Notes: generated from the letters alone by a model not told the origin. 64,000 nt of DNA from Rhexocercosporidium sp. MPI-PUGE-AT-0058 (GCA_020746875.1 JAGTJL010000011.1:868001-932000), one strand, 5' to 3'; positions 21,068-33,754 are shown, counted from the stretch's first letter. Numbers and translations: made by a program.

Positions 21068-24000
21068 TATGTAGAAACAAAACGCAGCAATAAAACGAAC
21101 GTGAAGTCTCTCCAGACCTCTGAAGGCTGATGAGCAAGATTGAGAATAAATGAGCAGGAAGTAGAATATTTATACTCAACTTTCCCCCATCGAGGTGTGG
21201 GTTGCTTCAACCGCACTTGACAAGTGATTGTTCTAAGTTTACGGGCAGGATAGAAGGAACACGGCCAGGTTAGAGCCTTATCCTGTCAGCTCTCGACTGG
21301 CCCTGTTCTCGGGCCATTTTGCGGGACGAAGGCTTGAATAGTTCTTGCTAGTTAGGAAAAGAGTTGCTAACTTCGACCCGTCTGCATCGAGCTCGTCCGG
21401 ATTTAGTTGGGATGTCTTCTTGGATCTGGAATGATATGCAGGATTGACTTAGCGCTTCGTCTTTTTTGAGTGCGGATTCGTGTTGTGGCTGACAAGAGTC
21501 TGTGCAGGCCGTCCGGTGTCAGACGAGCAAAGCGGGTGATCAGAGCCCAGAAATGGCCGTCTATACTTTCGCGTTGCTGTCTGCGGCTGAGTTGGTTCTA
21601 AAACATGATTTTCCGAATCAATCCTTGAACCGGATGAAAGCCATGGCAACGGAATCAGCCAAGCTACACATATTGCAAAGCAGATAGTAAGCTGTCGTGA
21701 GCTATCAATCTCAAGACTCTTTCGAAAGCGGTTTTCGTACATTTTGGAAAGAATCCGAAACCTGTACCTGGCTAGTACTGGGAGGCAACTTTGTGCCTTT
21801 CGAAATTCCGGGCTAGAATGACCCTGCGATGACTACCCTTTCTGACCAACATTTTGAATTGTTGTGAAGACCAGCGTTGTTAGCTTCGTCCACGTTCCGA
21901 GCGCGGGGGAACCAGAAGCTTGTAGCCAAGGCACACAGTCTGTGCTTTACCCCTTTCGAAGATCGTCTGTACTTTAGATCCAGATAAGCATACGAAGCGA
22001 AAGACATGGACATGTTGAGAGAAATAAGCCCGATCGATCGGCGTGGGGAAGCCCGAGAGGAATGTCCGGATCGGCGTAAATGGAAGTCTTCTCTCTCTCA
22101 AACAGGAATTGCCTATTCGAATGAAGTGTCTTGGAAAGAGCGGTATCAACGGAGAAACCCTTCATGATGCAGGTTTCTAATAGTCAAATGCGGCTCCAGT
22201 AGACGGCATATACCGTTGGGTTTAGTTGTGCTGGAGTCATGCTAGCATGATGGATGCAGAGCACTGTTGTTGACTTTTCGACTTTTCGTGGCTCAGATAG
22301 AGTTGGGGAGATCAATGCACAGATCTCCCGCGGACACGGGTCCAAGGTGGAAAGAAGAGCCGCCTAGTCCCATCTAACAATTAGAGGACCCTTTTTTGGA
22401 AAGGCGGCATCGCGCCACTCGCATCCCAAGCTTCCAAGTGAGTATTTCTGTCAGTGCTGTGTTTCGAGACAGGGAATCAAGAAGTTGAGATATCAAAGCA
22501 TTCTCGTCCCTGCGGTGTTTGTCTATTCGGATGAACTCAGCGCCTCTTCTCCTCCGTGACCGCGCTTGATGAGGGGAAGTGGCACTATCTCTCTGGATTC
22601 AACCTTCTGGCGTATGAATGCTAGGAGGAGGCTGTGGTCTTGTCTGTCTGCTTCTGTAGGGAGACAGAAAGAGGTAGTTCATATGCTGCAGAGGCAACGA
22701 AATTCACAGTCATCTACACGCATTCAAGATGTCTTTGTACTCCATTGCATATCGCGAAACAGATACAGTGCTGAGGTAGCGAATCGAGGTTGATTATTGG
22801 TCATCGTATGGGTGTAAAGATTCTCCGCGAGGGAAAGGTGAAAGTGCTCTTCGCGTTCGGATCGCCATTGCCTCGACTCAGAAAGATTCCCATGCCCACC
22901 TAGAGGAATTCTTCTTCCTTCGCGTCTCAGAAGTTAATTGAAAGTGGTGTGTACTTTTCAGCACCTTGCTAAAAGGGCCATTGATATTCTGTATGAGTTG
23001 TGAGTGCCTGTTCGATGATGAGTACAACCATCCAGGAGAACAATTCCGTTTGTGAACGATGAACTTTAAGGGAAATGCCGCTTCCAAAAAATGGATGTTA
23101 CTATTTTGGTGCTACGCACTAATCCCAGCTTTGACGTGAATAGCTGCCCGCCTAGGTAGGAAGGAACGACGGGTTTTTCAAGGTCTAGAGTAGGCCGACG
23201 GCTAGAATCGAACCCTGATCCAAATTCCCGAGCATCGTTGGACAGCCAGAATTTTATCTGTTTCGAGTTTGTGAGGCGGAAAGAAGTGAAGTTCTCGAGT
23301 CTCATTAAATAGTGTGAAGGTTACCCCTATCCATCTCGCCAAAATGCCGCCTCGTCTCAAATAAATGAGCGAAAGATCTTTTGTTGCACGCCTTGCATTG
23401 ACGCATGAGGGTGGAGACAAACAATGCGGCTCAAATATGGTGAGTTAAGACACCTTTCTGATTCGTTGATGTTTGTCCTAAGTATGGATTCAGCCTGTCG
23501 AAGTGAGATTCGCGGATGTCATGATAGGAACAAGATTGGACCTGCGCACACTCTTTCGGAACATTAGGAGAACTAAGACTACAACATTGGCTGTGATCAC
23601 AAAAGCTGCTAGGTCTGATAAATATTGTACGGAAGAAACCAGACGGAAAGCCATGGTCGAGCCTATGTTCGTTTGGGAAACGACGAATCTCACTGGGAAA
23701 ATGCATGCTGACTGAAAACAAAACAGGAACACAATGTCCATGGGACGAATCAGTGCAACGCGCTCCTGGTACCAGTGTACGTAGTCGAAATCTTTGAAAT
23801 GCAGAGATGTCTCCCACCTATATGTTGGTAGGGCCGTCTGCCCTGATCACATCAACCTGAAATGAATGATAGATGACATTAGTCCCCTTATTGTGCTGTC
23901 CGTCTTTATGCCAGACCCTGTTGAACAAACGCGATTCCAACATTTGATAGAAATGGATCACTGGAGGAGAACGAATAGCCACAATGCCGTCGCCACTGGG

Positions 24001-24287
24001 TGAGTACTGTACGGGGAGTGCCCAGTTCGTATGTGGAAGTGATTAAATTCAGATCGAGCTGCATGTTCGTCCAGGGGTGGCGAAAGAAACGGGTATTTGA
24101 TTCATATGGTGTTGATACAAGGGGAGAAACTTGGACCAAAATCCGGTCACATTGATGAACAGAGCCGAGGGCCAAGTTCGTTCCCCAGATTGACTTGTAG
24201 AAAGCTTTTGCCACTTCCAGCATATACATGAACGCCACTATTCCCACTGCGGCCCTTCCATAGTTCCTTCACATTCATACATTGCAT
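21068..24287. other. About 3.2 kb with no recognisable gene
   Basis: I read both strands. Only short frames occur, none with a recognisable motif or a convincing splice pattern. The right part includes the 3' flank of Mgr2 and the left part the laccase promoter. Because Mgr2 next door is cut into exons of 27-136 nt, another intron-rich gene could hide here. A T-arm-like GGTTCGATTC at about 23205-23215 (minus) is not part of a foldable tRNA. Confidence 0.3.
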
Positions 24288-24837
24288 TTATTCGCGAGTT
24301 CGTCGATATGATTGACGAGGCATGACGAGTGGTCTTCGTTTTGATCGAGCAAATGCTTCCGCGGCTTCCTGGGAAATAGTATCTGTTCGAATCATGCTCC
24401 CGATAGACATGAAGAATCTGCCGCTATTAGCAAATGTATGCAATCCACAGACAACCAGCTTTACCCAAAGGTTGCCCCGGACCCCATCATGTATTGTCCT
24501 AGTGTTCGTCCAATTCCGTTTGGTCCCGCACCGTATCTCATTATGTTGACCGAGCCTTCGCGAATTAGAAAGCCTTTCTTACTCTCATGGGAGTCGCAGC
24601 ATACCGAATATGAAACCGATGATAACTCCGACAGCTATAGATATGATTTTAGCATCGGGCTGCGCGTACCAAGGATGGTTAACTTACTGCTACCCATCAT
24701 GGCACCCATCTTCCCTATTTGCCTCCATTAGTAGATGCTCTTGCTCCAAGCTTCTCTTGTCCAATTGACCACAACACCAACTCACACTTGTCGAAGGCCG
24801 ATGGCCCTCCCATATTGGCTCCCATTGGTACTGGCAT
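24288..24837 (-). CDS. MGR2: Mitochondrial Mgr2/ROMO1-family protein, five short exons
   Basis: A small inner-membrane protein; in yeast Mgr2 couples Tim21 to the TIM23 translocase and gates lateral release. Exons 24837-24786, 24714-24688, 24634-24605, 24555-24465 and 24423-24288 sum to 336 nt, 111 residues, with all junctions in phase. Visible family features: WKMGAMMGS then VGVIIGFIFG (first membrane helix), the conserved core MRYGAGPNGIGRTLGQYM, then GSGATFGGRFFMSIGSMIRTD (second helix), and the basic tail ARSKRRPLVMPR. Introns are 51-71 nt or shorter (41-nt last intron), with GTGAG, GTAAGT, GTATGC and GTAAAG donors. The exons are so short that simple open-frame scanning misses the gene. 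Assignment rests on the core motif spread over exons 2-5. Confidence 0.85.
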
Positions 24838-25677
24838 ATTGAAGAGAGTGAGGTGGTGGAAACGGAGGTCGAGCTTATTCCCAAGAGGCTGAAGACAAAT
24901 ATATTGCTGCGCGAGGTTCAAATCAAACATACTGGCTTGGCCTCTTCCGCCGAAGCTGTTCCGGGGCACGGACCATCCTCTCTCCGCATTCCAGTCCACG
25001 TGACAAAGTCTAGTTGCACGCTTCTCACGAACGACTAATAGGAGGTTTAAAAGTTTAGATCTATTTACTCAAGCCTTTGCCTGCGACAAATATACGGCAT
25101 TATATTGCGACGCTCCTTTCTTGTGCAACGGCTGAGTGGTGGATGTGCGCGCGTGCTCTTATCCCGATCTCGCTCCTGATAGGTCCTCTGGACCTCGCGA
25201 GTGAGACCAGCCCAGGAAAGGATCTCCAAACTTTACCATTTGGCAACATCAACCTCCTACCGCCATCCCATACAACACCAACAATTGGCCTTGCTACCAG
25301 ACGCGACGCAGATGTGAGTCTCTTTCATCCTTCTATCCACAGGAACGCCGTCAGGAAGACAGATTGCGGCCTGCAGGGCGTGTGCTCCTGTAACCGCCCC
25401 GAGGGTCAAGGCGTTGGAAAACTTGGAGACAGGAGCTGACTATGTCGTTCAACGCAGTCCTCCTTTCTGGACTAGACACCTACGGCATCAAGAGACGCAG
25501 CACATACGCCCGAGCTACTTGCAGACCTGGAAGGAGAAATTTGGAACGAAGCGCCGCGAAGCAGTCGTGTTGAGGTGCATGGGGAGGTTCTGAGACGAAA
25601 ACATTCCAACCATACTGCCTTCTACCATCCTCGACATCGCCTCCAACACCTAGCTCGACACCTCCAATACCTTGCAG
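24838..25677. other. Divergent promoter region of MGR2 and the FHA gene
   Basis: It carries the 5' leader of the FHA gene. A possible leader intron runs from about 25313 (GTGAGT) to about 25342 (CCACAG); at roughly 30 nt it is too short to be certain. No separate gene recognised. Confidence 0.35.
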
Positions 25678-28020
25678 ATGACGGCGGTTGCAAATCTACC
25701 GAGCTTCCAACAAAATAGTCGGTCAGCATGGAGTGCTAATGTCAGTCAAGGAGGACTCAATGCCATGAACGCCGACGAAGTCGCCCGAATGTTCATGCCA
25801 CGGAAAAGCGCTCAACGCGCCAACTCATCCTCGTCTATTTCTTCAACCTCCTCAACCTCCTCGACATCCACGATTGCTCAAGCACCACCACAGCTCAATG
25901 GGGTCCCAATGATACCATCAGGCGACCTTAGCACATGGGGAGGCACTGCTGCTGCGCGGAAAAAGACACAGAGAACAGGACCGTGGCCGGCAGGCAAATC
26001 AGAAGCAGTACCCGGTATGTCTACTGCAAAACCACAGTCGATCCTGGCCCCAAATGGGTCGACAGCGGCGACATCTATGACCTCGATCCACCAACCATCC
26101 GCGATCGTACCATCACAACATACCCTCCAACAACCAACACAACAAATGAATGGGGCCCGGCCACCCGCTCAGCCAGTCGGAGAAGGAAATCCTGTTCTTT
26201 ATTTGCTCTCTATGAATGGCACATTCGAGAGGAAGACGATATCGGTTCCCTTTTACCCTGATAGTTTACGAATAGGGCGGCAAACGAATGCTAAGACAGT
26301 GCCTACGCCCTTGAACGGGTTTTTTGATTCAAAAGTCCTGTCGAGACAACATGCGGAGATTTGGGCTGACAGGCAAGGGAAAATCTGGATTCGAGATGTA
26401 AAATCTTCAAACGGTACCTTTGTGAACAACGCACGGCTGTCGGCAGAGAACCGAGACTCAGAACCACATGAGCTTCAAACACAGGATCATCTGGAACTCG
26501 GAATCGATATCGTGAGCGAGGATCAAAAGACTGTTGTGCACCACAAAGTTGCAGCGAAGGTCGAGCATGCTGGGTTCCTTGGGGCAACGAACAATGTCTT
26601 GGACATGAATTTCGGTGATTTGGATCCAGCAAACGGGGCAATGATGTTGCCATCTCAAAGTTCGCTGCAGATGAGGGGAAGGACGGGCAGTGTTGGATCA
26701 GTGACAAGCAACGGTCGTTTGGGTCCTCCCGCAAGTATAGCCGGAAGTCAAATGAGTGCCATGAGCCAACAACGCCCTATGAACTTCTGGCTAACCCCAG
26801 TTACCACGGAGCAAATTGTCAAAAGGTTAACTGTAAGTACTCTGTAGTCTTGTCAATTTGTCTCAACTAATACTTGGAAGCACGAAATGCGAGCAGCTCG
26901 ATTACAGACGAATGAACTGGGTCGGACAGACAACTTCTTTGGGTCATTGTTGTCGAAAGATGATATCAAGGAAAACGAGAGGGAGAAGGCCCTTGTTCCC
27001 GAGGCTCCTAAGGCTCCACAAGTCAATGGTGGCTCAGTATCTTTTCGAGGTGATGTCAAGCCTCGGTTCTCCGACCCTCCTGCTCCTCCACCACAACAAC
27101 CTCTTCCAGAGAAACCAGATGTTGCTCGCTCGCACATTTTCGACCCTCCTGTACCATCTCTGAAAAGGACCAATACCGAGCGTCCAAGGTCTGTTCCTAG
27201 CGTTTCCCCTGTCCGCCAGGAATCGACAAGTCAAATTATCACCTTGGTTGAGGCACTCGCTTCTGCTAAGAAGGAGATAGACACGCAAGGGGCGAGGTTA
27301 CGCGACCTAGAAGAAATGCTTCAAAAGGAACGACAAGCTCGAGAGCAAGCCGAGGAGCTTGCCAAGAAATTAGAGCAGCAATCAGAAGCAAGGACCAATG
27401 GGGATGCTAAAGCTAATGATGAAGGTTCAATCGTGGAAGAAGCATTTGAGCCCCCATTGGAACCTGCCGAAGTAAAAAAGGAGCTTCCCGCCGACCCAGT
27501 GTTGACAGATCATACCGTCGACCCAACTGCGATCAGCGAATCGACTTTGTTACTCGAGAAGCGTTTAGAGACTATGCTACTCGACATGCAAGAACTCCGA
27601 GACCAAATGGAATCCTTCAAGATCCGGGCGGAGACTGCGGAGGCCGAGAGAGACACAGACCGGAAAACACTGGCAGAGATGGTAGAGAAAATCCGGGCAG
27701 ATGAGCTTGCACGGCAAAAGTCCGCAGAGCATGCACGATCGCTTTCCAAAGACTCTCCCGTAGAAGAAGTGCCTAATGGCAGCCTCGAGGCAACCAAGGT
27801 TGTTGATTCGCTTCTGGACAAATCTGGCTTGTTGAATGGGAGTGCTGTTTCAAATGAAAAACAGCTCACCCCTTCGGCTGTTAGTACTCTTTCGAGGCCT
27901 CCTGGGAGTCCACTACTGTATCACACAACACCGTACGCTTCGATGGTAGGTGTTGTGCTTCTTGGAATGGGGTTAATGGCGTATTTGAACGGATGGCAAC
28001 CTCCAAAAGCGGAAAGATAG
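25678..28020 (+). CDS. FHA-domain, coiled-coil, tail-anchored protein (SLMAP / PRO45 / Far10-type STRIPAK subunit)
   Basis: Exons 25678-26832 and 26881-28020 join over a 48-nt intron (GTAAGT to GGAAG) to give 764 residues. The N-terminus is disordered and Ser-rich. The FHA domain lies at about residues 175-295: SLRIGRQTN, SRQHAEIW, and IRDVKSSNGTFVNN, the phosphothreonine-binding residues. A coiled coil covers about residues 495-545 and 610-680. A single hydrophobic segment near the end (SMVGVVLLGMGLMAYLNGW) followed by a few polar residues is a tail anchor. This layout is that of SLMAP in the STRIPAK complex (Sordaria PRO45, Neurospora HAM-4, yeast Far9/Far10). Those sit at ER, nuclear envelope and mitochondria and are needed for hyphal fusion and fruiting. 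The ATG at 25678 was chosen; the codons just upstream start with TTG. Confidence 0.9.
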
Positions 28021-28637
28021 GGATGCCTTTGAGCGAAACTCTTGTTTTCCTATTGAGAAAACATTACGATCACTGACACAGCCAACGAGGCAACATATAA
28101 TCTCCTTTGTCATCTTTCATCCGACCATGTAGCAAAACTCCTTTGCATGAGGCGTTTCGGGCCAGGGCACTGCAACAAACAAACATATGGGATTGGGTCC
28201 TTTTCAGATTCGGGTTTGGGTTTGGGTTTGAGGACTAGCATATTGAGAACGGGTTCATTTTCTTGTTGTTCGGGGCTTTTCATTCTTCTTTTCCATGGGA
28301 CCTACTTTCTGGCGCCGACATTGTTTTGCCAGTGATGAAATGAGGACTGCGATGCATTGTGAGAGAAAGTCAGCAAGCGAGCAAGAAAATGAGATGTTCG
28401 ACTTCATGGATGAATGGGTTCTTCTTGAGGCGCCATGACTCAAGTAGAAATAAAGTGTGAAATTATGTTTTATAGCGAATCAACGGGTTCAATCTTCTAA
28501 TGCCAAACACGTCTTTGGTTTTTATTACTGCTTTTGAGGTAGGTTCCTGTGATCAGGTAAGTTCCTTGTTGCGTACTGTTGTTTGAAGCATTGCCTTGGT
28601 TTGGGGTAGTCTATCTTGCCATAGAGTGATGTTCATA
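28021..28637. other. 3' flank of the FHA gene
   Basis: No gene recognised. It includes a short GGGTTTGGGTTTGGGTTT-like run near 28210-28230. Confidence 0.4.
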
Positions 28638-28995
28638 CTAGCAAGGCAACTTTAGCCCTCCCAAATACGCCCCATAGCTTGTGATTCGAGCTGTACAGGC
28701 AGATAAAGTTTCTCGGACTATTGGTTCCGCTTGCTGGAGGCAACTTCCCAATACATGCTTAATACAGCATTTATATCTGCCTTGGCTTCGTGTTCGGTGG
28801 AGATGAGGGCGGAAGTTTCTCCACATCATACTTTGGGATAATCTGTACGTACCTGCCGTCATGCCATATCTTGAATACTCTGGCTTCCACTGCACGGATC
28901 TTATTTACAAGTAAAGTTGATTCACCATTAAAATCAAGCGGTTCAATATTTGACTTATTGACGTCGAGATATTGACCCTCGGTGTGCATGTGCAT
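28638..28995 (-). CDS. Possible small protein, unrecognised
   Basis: From the ATG at 28995 a frame reads QYLDVNKSNIEPLDFNGE, then NKIRAVEARVFKIWHDGR. It can continue unspliced to a stop at 28771 (74 residues). Alternatively it splices at GTACGT (about 28856) to an acceptor GGCAG (about 28782) and continues in phase to 28638. The second form has no clear branch site. No family is recognised and no function is proposed. The charged, ordered-looking first 48 residues are the only reason to list it; it may be chance. Confidence 0.25.
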
Positions 28996-29329
28996 GACCC
29001 AGCCTTATATCCCCTGCATCTGCTGACTGACTCGAGCATCTTCATTGGGTGCGCCGGCTCGCTTTTTCATCCCCTTTCGGACACCGCACCGAATGTCGAG
29101 ATGGTCAACCCCGCGACACGGAGCAGGAAACGGACCGATCGCCCCCAAATGAACATACTTGAGATGAGATGCGATGACATGGGACGGGGCTGTTCCCCAG
29201 CTTCACAAATGACCTCGTAGATTTGGGTCTTCCAACTCGAAGACTTCAAAATCTCCATACCGGTCTTGTTCTTATTAGAGAGCCTGGCACGATCGATGTC
29301 CACTACAACCCCTTGCACCCTCCGACAGG
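28996..29329. other. Promoter region of the Zn2Cys6 gene
   Basis: No gene recognised. It is the immediate upstream region of the regulator starting at 29330. Confidence 0.4.
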
Positions 29330-31708
29330 ATGCAACTGTCAACAATACAGACCATGATCCAGCCTGAGAGCCAAAGAAGGCTTGGAAGTGACGATGAGTA
29401 TACCCATTGCGTGCAGGAGACGACATCCCGACACCATTCGCCGTCCGAGTACTATCATACCTTCTCCGTAAGCAGCGAGAACAGCCTCGACGACTTCATA
29501 GTCCAGAGTTGGATCCCCGAGCCAATTTTCGATCTGTCGTGGAATACCGTACGAGACGCGCAGGCCCACTGGCAGCTGCAGCAGCAGCAATTGGCGTCTT
29601 TATCATCAACGGGTGACTTTTCCGCACAGCATGGCCAGACTGTGACATATCCTCTCAGTGCAACGGACTCTGCTATTTCAATTGCCAACTCACACTCACA
29701 ACCGTATAACTTCGAGATAGCCTCGAAGGTAAGTTGTGGTACTACGTATCATCAGCCTTGCATTCCGGCCGTGAATCAAATCGCTGAAGCGTACGGACAC
29801 GATTACCCTTCTCAGACACCGCAGGTTGAAATTTCAAATTACCAAGCTTATCCGACTTCTCTGGATAGAATCATACCTTCCAATGCTTCGGAGTATACTG
29901 ATATCTCGGCTTATGATGCGGATCTACACATGGGAACGACGGATGCTACCTGGATCTCGTTTACTTCAGACCACCCCCAGCAGCATTCTGTCCCTACCAC
30001 CAGGGTGGTGAAGTTCGAGAAGTCGACACCTTCGCCGGTTGGCTTGGCATTGGATTGGTCGACGAGTGAACAATCAACAGATGCTTTCAAAAAGAAGAGG
30101 AAATCCTCCCTTCCATCCGTGGCACCGAAACGAAAATACGCCTCACCCCGTCCAGCACCCGAGGAAGCTCAGCCAGACTGCCATCTGGAAGAATGCGTTG
30201 GTGTCTTTGAGAATGCTCCTGGTGCTTTGGCGACAGTAAAGAAGAGGAAGAAACTTGATGCTCCTGTAAGGAAAGCTGCGAGGGATGTGAGGAAAGCAGG
30301 GGCTTGTCATCAGTGTCGCTTTCGGAAGAGAACGGTTGGCTGATCTCCATGTGTGTGTGTGTTGACTTATGCTGATGACTGCAGTGCTCGACTGGTACTC
30401 CATGTGGTTCGTGTCTGAAGAATGGGAAGGGTCTGCATGAGATCAAGTGCCAGAGGGAGAGCCCGTTCATCGGGAAGCCGGTGCATGAATGTATGTGTCT
30501 CAACCTGTTTACATAGAGTTCTTCGGCTAAATTTTCACAGACTTCGAATACTCATCAACACGACGAGTCGTAACCTTCAACATCCGAATCGCACCCGACG
30601 CTCTACTTAACAGCGAAGAATATTTTGTCTTCGTCGACGGCGTAGATCGACTTTCCCATCCCATCAAACTCCGTGCCCGAAGGAGAGCTCTAAGTAGCTT
30701 CACAGCTACCGAGCAAGCTACCATCAGGCGAACGCAAGACAGGAAGAAACTTGGCAAGTGCGTCACCGACGACGATTCAATCCACGTCACGATCCTAGAG
30801 GACGACGAAACTTTAGGGACTCGTGTCGAGCAGTGGGCGGTGGAGTATGCATCCAAGTTCGTGCATGCTGCTGGCTCGAAATTCCAATCCACGACAATTG
30901 CTGTCATTCTCGGTACCGCGTATGTTAAGAAGGGGTTACCTGAAGTAAGCTTACATCTCACCTTCTTTCTTCCTGTCTTTTCAACCTTAAGTGTAACGTG
31001 CTAACAAGTTCAAAGTCCGCCCTCGTAGCAGCAATGCTCCGCGTAGCATCTCTCGCCTTCATCCTCCGTGCAGGCGTAAAATGCACAACCAGTCCTTCCC
31101 AGTCCCAACCTCAACGACAACCAAAAGCCCAATCCCGCTTCCGCACCACCGAAGCAACAATCGACACAATCCTCTACCAACGCCTCCAACTCGCCGTGAA
31201 AGATCTCTTTTCCATGCTCCAGTGTCTCGTCTTCCGCAAAGCCGGCTTCCTGACTCGCGAGCAGGCATATCCTGTAGCGCTTGTTTTCTGGCAGTTGTTG
31301 CGGATTTTGTGCCTCGGGGCGAGTCATTTGTCGAATATTGTGCAGAGGTTTAATTCCAAGGGTAAGCTTCCTCTATCTCGTGTTCCCATGTCCGAATTAA
31401 CACACACTGACATCCCCACAGCACGCACACAATCCGACGCACAATACCATTCCCTCAAACTCGTCCTCTCAACACACCTCGCTCTCTTCCGCTCCTCCAA
31501 TCCCCTCCTCCTCGGTTTCTCCGCAGAGAACAGCGACAAAGCCAACCACGATCTCCTAGCCAACGATAAACATCTATTGGCGCTAGCGACTCAGATGCGT
31601 GATGTGGTAATGGCCTTCCGAGAGAGGGGGTGTCCGGAGATGAAGGGCAGTTTGGCCTTTAGGAAGGAGTATTTTGATTTGTTTAGGGGGGTTTATGAGG
31701 GCTTGTAG
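29330..31708 (+). CDS. Zn2Cys6-type transcription factor with internal DNA-binding domain, five exons
   Basis: Exons 29330-30334, 30385-30490, 30541-30944, 31016-31361 and 31422-31708 sum to 2148 nt, 715 residues. Residues 1-250 are Gln/Ser-rich and disordered, like an activation region. A basic stretch (KKRKSSLP, PKRKYASP, KKRKKLDAPVRKAARDVRK) leads into the zinc cluster at about residues 326-354. The pattern is C-x2-C-x6-C-x5-C-x2-C-x11-C (ACHQCRFRKRT, CSTGTPCGSC, then HEIKC). The third cysteine is created by the first splice. That intron has the off-consensus donor GTTGGC, while its acceptor GACTGCAG is good. The C-terminal half is helical, without a clear fungal-specific TF domain. The cluster is unusual in being central and in its long last spacing. 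Target genes are unknown. Confidence 0.75.
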
Positions 31709-32536
31709 GCATTGGGGATGGGATTTATGCCTGTGGTGGTATGGAAGGGCAGAGGTAAAAGGGTGAGGGGAAATAGAGGGGTTTGTTTGAGTATATGTCG
31801 GATTGGATGGGCGTAATGAAGCTTGAAGCTGTAGCGGGGGCATTATACCCACATTTGTATATTCTTATCCAAAAAGTTTTTCTTCAAGTTGCATTATGCT
31901 GAAAAATGGAAGTACGACTTCCCAGCTCGGGATGAATGGTGTTGATACTTCATGGACTTATAAAGTGTGACTGCCAACTTTTCATACTACTGCAACAATG
32001 CCCAAAAGTATCCCTCCTTTTTCCTTTTGGCTGGCCTCTATTAGAATCTCGTTTCACCAGGGAAGACTTGCAACTTTCTCGCCATACGCTCTTGAAGTTG
32101 TTATAGACGACTATACGAGAGTAACGCTATGTTTACTCATCGGTGTCCTTGGGGTTGGGGGTTTCATCACCTCAACTTGCTAGGGAGGTAGGGCGAGTCA
32201 GCAAATATTTTGGTATCATGAATCAATTTTCCCATTCTTATGTCCCGCATGGGGTTGGTAAGCTTGCTACTCTTGCTCAAGCGCTAATCACTCTCAGCTC
32301 ATTAAAGTAGAACAATATGCCTTTCCAAAAAAAAAAAAAGGCTTAGCGCAGTTTGTTGACGACATAAACCCATTGCTTAGCTATAATTCTACGAACTACT
32401 CAAAACCCCTACGGAGGCTGCTCTAGAGATCAGAACACGACGCAGAAACAACGGACTCCAGCCGTTCAATCCGAAATTTACCTAGTAGCAAGAGATGTAT
32501 CCAGTCTCCCCAGCACTGCCTGCTAAACGCCAGCCT
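31709..32536. other. Intergenic between convergent genes
   Basis: It contains 3' flanks and a 13-base A-run near 32327-32339. No gene recognised. It is the left border of the accessory island. Confidence 0.4.
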
Positions 32537-33754
32537 TCACATCAGTAAGAACTGCTCGATCTGTGGGTTTCTGTCCATCAGCTCTCCATACATGATTCCG
32601 TGAACGTAGCATTCACGCCCGAGCCGAAAACGTCCTGGCTCTACTTCGGATAGCATATACGGCGCAGCAGCGCCCGAGAATACCACTATCAAATCGCCAC
32701 ACTTGATGTGCTCATCGCCGATCCCAAGATATCTCTTATTTTGCGTTGCAAACGGCTTCCCACGAGATCGATTGATGGCAATCTCAATCAGTCCATGTTT
32801 ATAGAAGTCTCTATCGTACGCCTCTTGCTCTACTGTCCGAGGCAACTCAACACGATCGTGGCCACGCTCTTGAAGCCTTTGCCCTGCTGCTCTTGACATG
32901 GAAGGTATCATGCTCCGTCTCTGAGGGTCCTCGTTACGTTCATTGCTAGGTTGTCGAAGTGCCTGGTAGCCAGCTCTCATGCGGACAGAAGCCCGCTGCG
33001 AGCGAGGTGGATGGATCCCATTGTGCGTACTAAGAGGCTTGCCATATTCATCAGACTTTATCTCCATGTCGCGTCCGCCGTCTGGATAAGCACTAGAACC
33101 AATCTCTCGGCAAAACCTCTCGAACTCTTCCAACCAAGTGTTCATGGCCTCTTCCGACCGAGCATGTTCGCCGTGTAAGAAAGTACCAGTCTCCTTGACG
33201 ACGTCCACCCTGAAATCGGAAATCTTGAATAAAGGTCGTTCGGAGCTCAGATCCATGAATTCCATACCCGGTTGAGAGTCTTTTGCCGCCCCAAATTGAT
33301 CATTCCCGAAGACAACTCCTTGAAGTGCACGGCCATGGGCATGGGAAAAATCCGGAACCCAGCATGGTAGCTTGTCAGTAGTGTCTCGAGGTTGGCAGAT
33401 TGAGAGCAGTGATATCTCGCCCTTCCCAAGTAAAGCTACTGCGGTTTTAATGAAGGTTTGCTCCAATGACTGTGAATAATCTGCCTTGATGCCCAGTTCC
33501 TCTGCATCGCTTGTTATGTTCAGCAGAGCAAATATAAAGTCAGGCCAGTACGAAGCTTCGTAGCCCCAGGCCTGCCTCGAAATAGGTGAATACTCCATCA
33601 AAGATTTGAAGAGAGCATACTTTTGCTGATCCAAGGGGGGGTATGAAGCGAGAAGTAGCAGAAGAACGACTCTAGAGAAGTGACAAGCAGTATTGGACAG
33701 AGCTATGATGATAGCGCGTCGCTGCTCCTCCACGTCTGCCAGAGTACACGCCAT
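32537..33754 (-). CDS. HET-family protein, C-terminal portion only
   Basis: A 405-residue frame from the ATG at 33754. It matches the region downstream of the catalytic-like HET core in fungal incompatibility proteins: FALLNITSDAEELGIKADYS, TAVALLGKGEISLLSICQ, LPCWVPDFS, and at the end CGDLIVVFSGAAAPYML then ECYVHGIMYGELM. The HET domain itself (the ALSYTWG and WIDAICI-type motifs) is absent. The 350 bases upstream on this strand show nothing like it and reach a solo-LTR-like repeat at 34112. So this is a truncated gene, or a gene with a new start inside the old one. It lies on the same strand as the HET N-terminal fragment at 44143-45003, about 10 kb away. Confidence 0.65.
   Translation of the reverse strand: MACTLADVEEQRRAIIIALSNTACHFSRVVLLLLLASYPPLDQQKYALFKSLMEYSPISRQAWGYEASYWPDFIFALLNITSDAEELGIKADYSQSLEQTFIKTAVALLGKGEISLLSICQPRDTTDKLPCWVPDFSHAHGRALQGVVFGNDQFGAAKDSQPGMEFMDLSSERPLFKISDFRVDVVKETGTFLHGEHARSEEAMNTWLEEFERFCREIGSSAYPDGGRDMEIKSDEYGKPLSTHNGIHPPRSQRASVRMRAGYQALRQPSNERNEDPQRRSMIPSMSRAAGQRLQERGHDRVELPRTVEQEAYDRDFYKHGLIEIAINRSRGKPFATQNKRYLGIGDEHIKCGDLIVVFSGAAAPYMLSEVEPGRFRLGRECYVHGIMYGELMDRNPQIEQFLLM

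Noticed and set aside
23170..23260. Possible tRNA on the minus strand (GGTTCGATTC)
   Set aside because: The T-stem does not pair and no D or anticodon arm can be formed.
21068..24287. A search for a second laccase-like or transporter gene in the empty stretch
   Set aside because: No copper motif, membrane-helix series or splice pattern could be put together on either strand.
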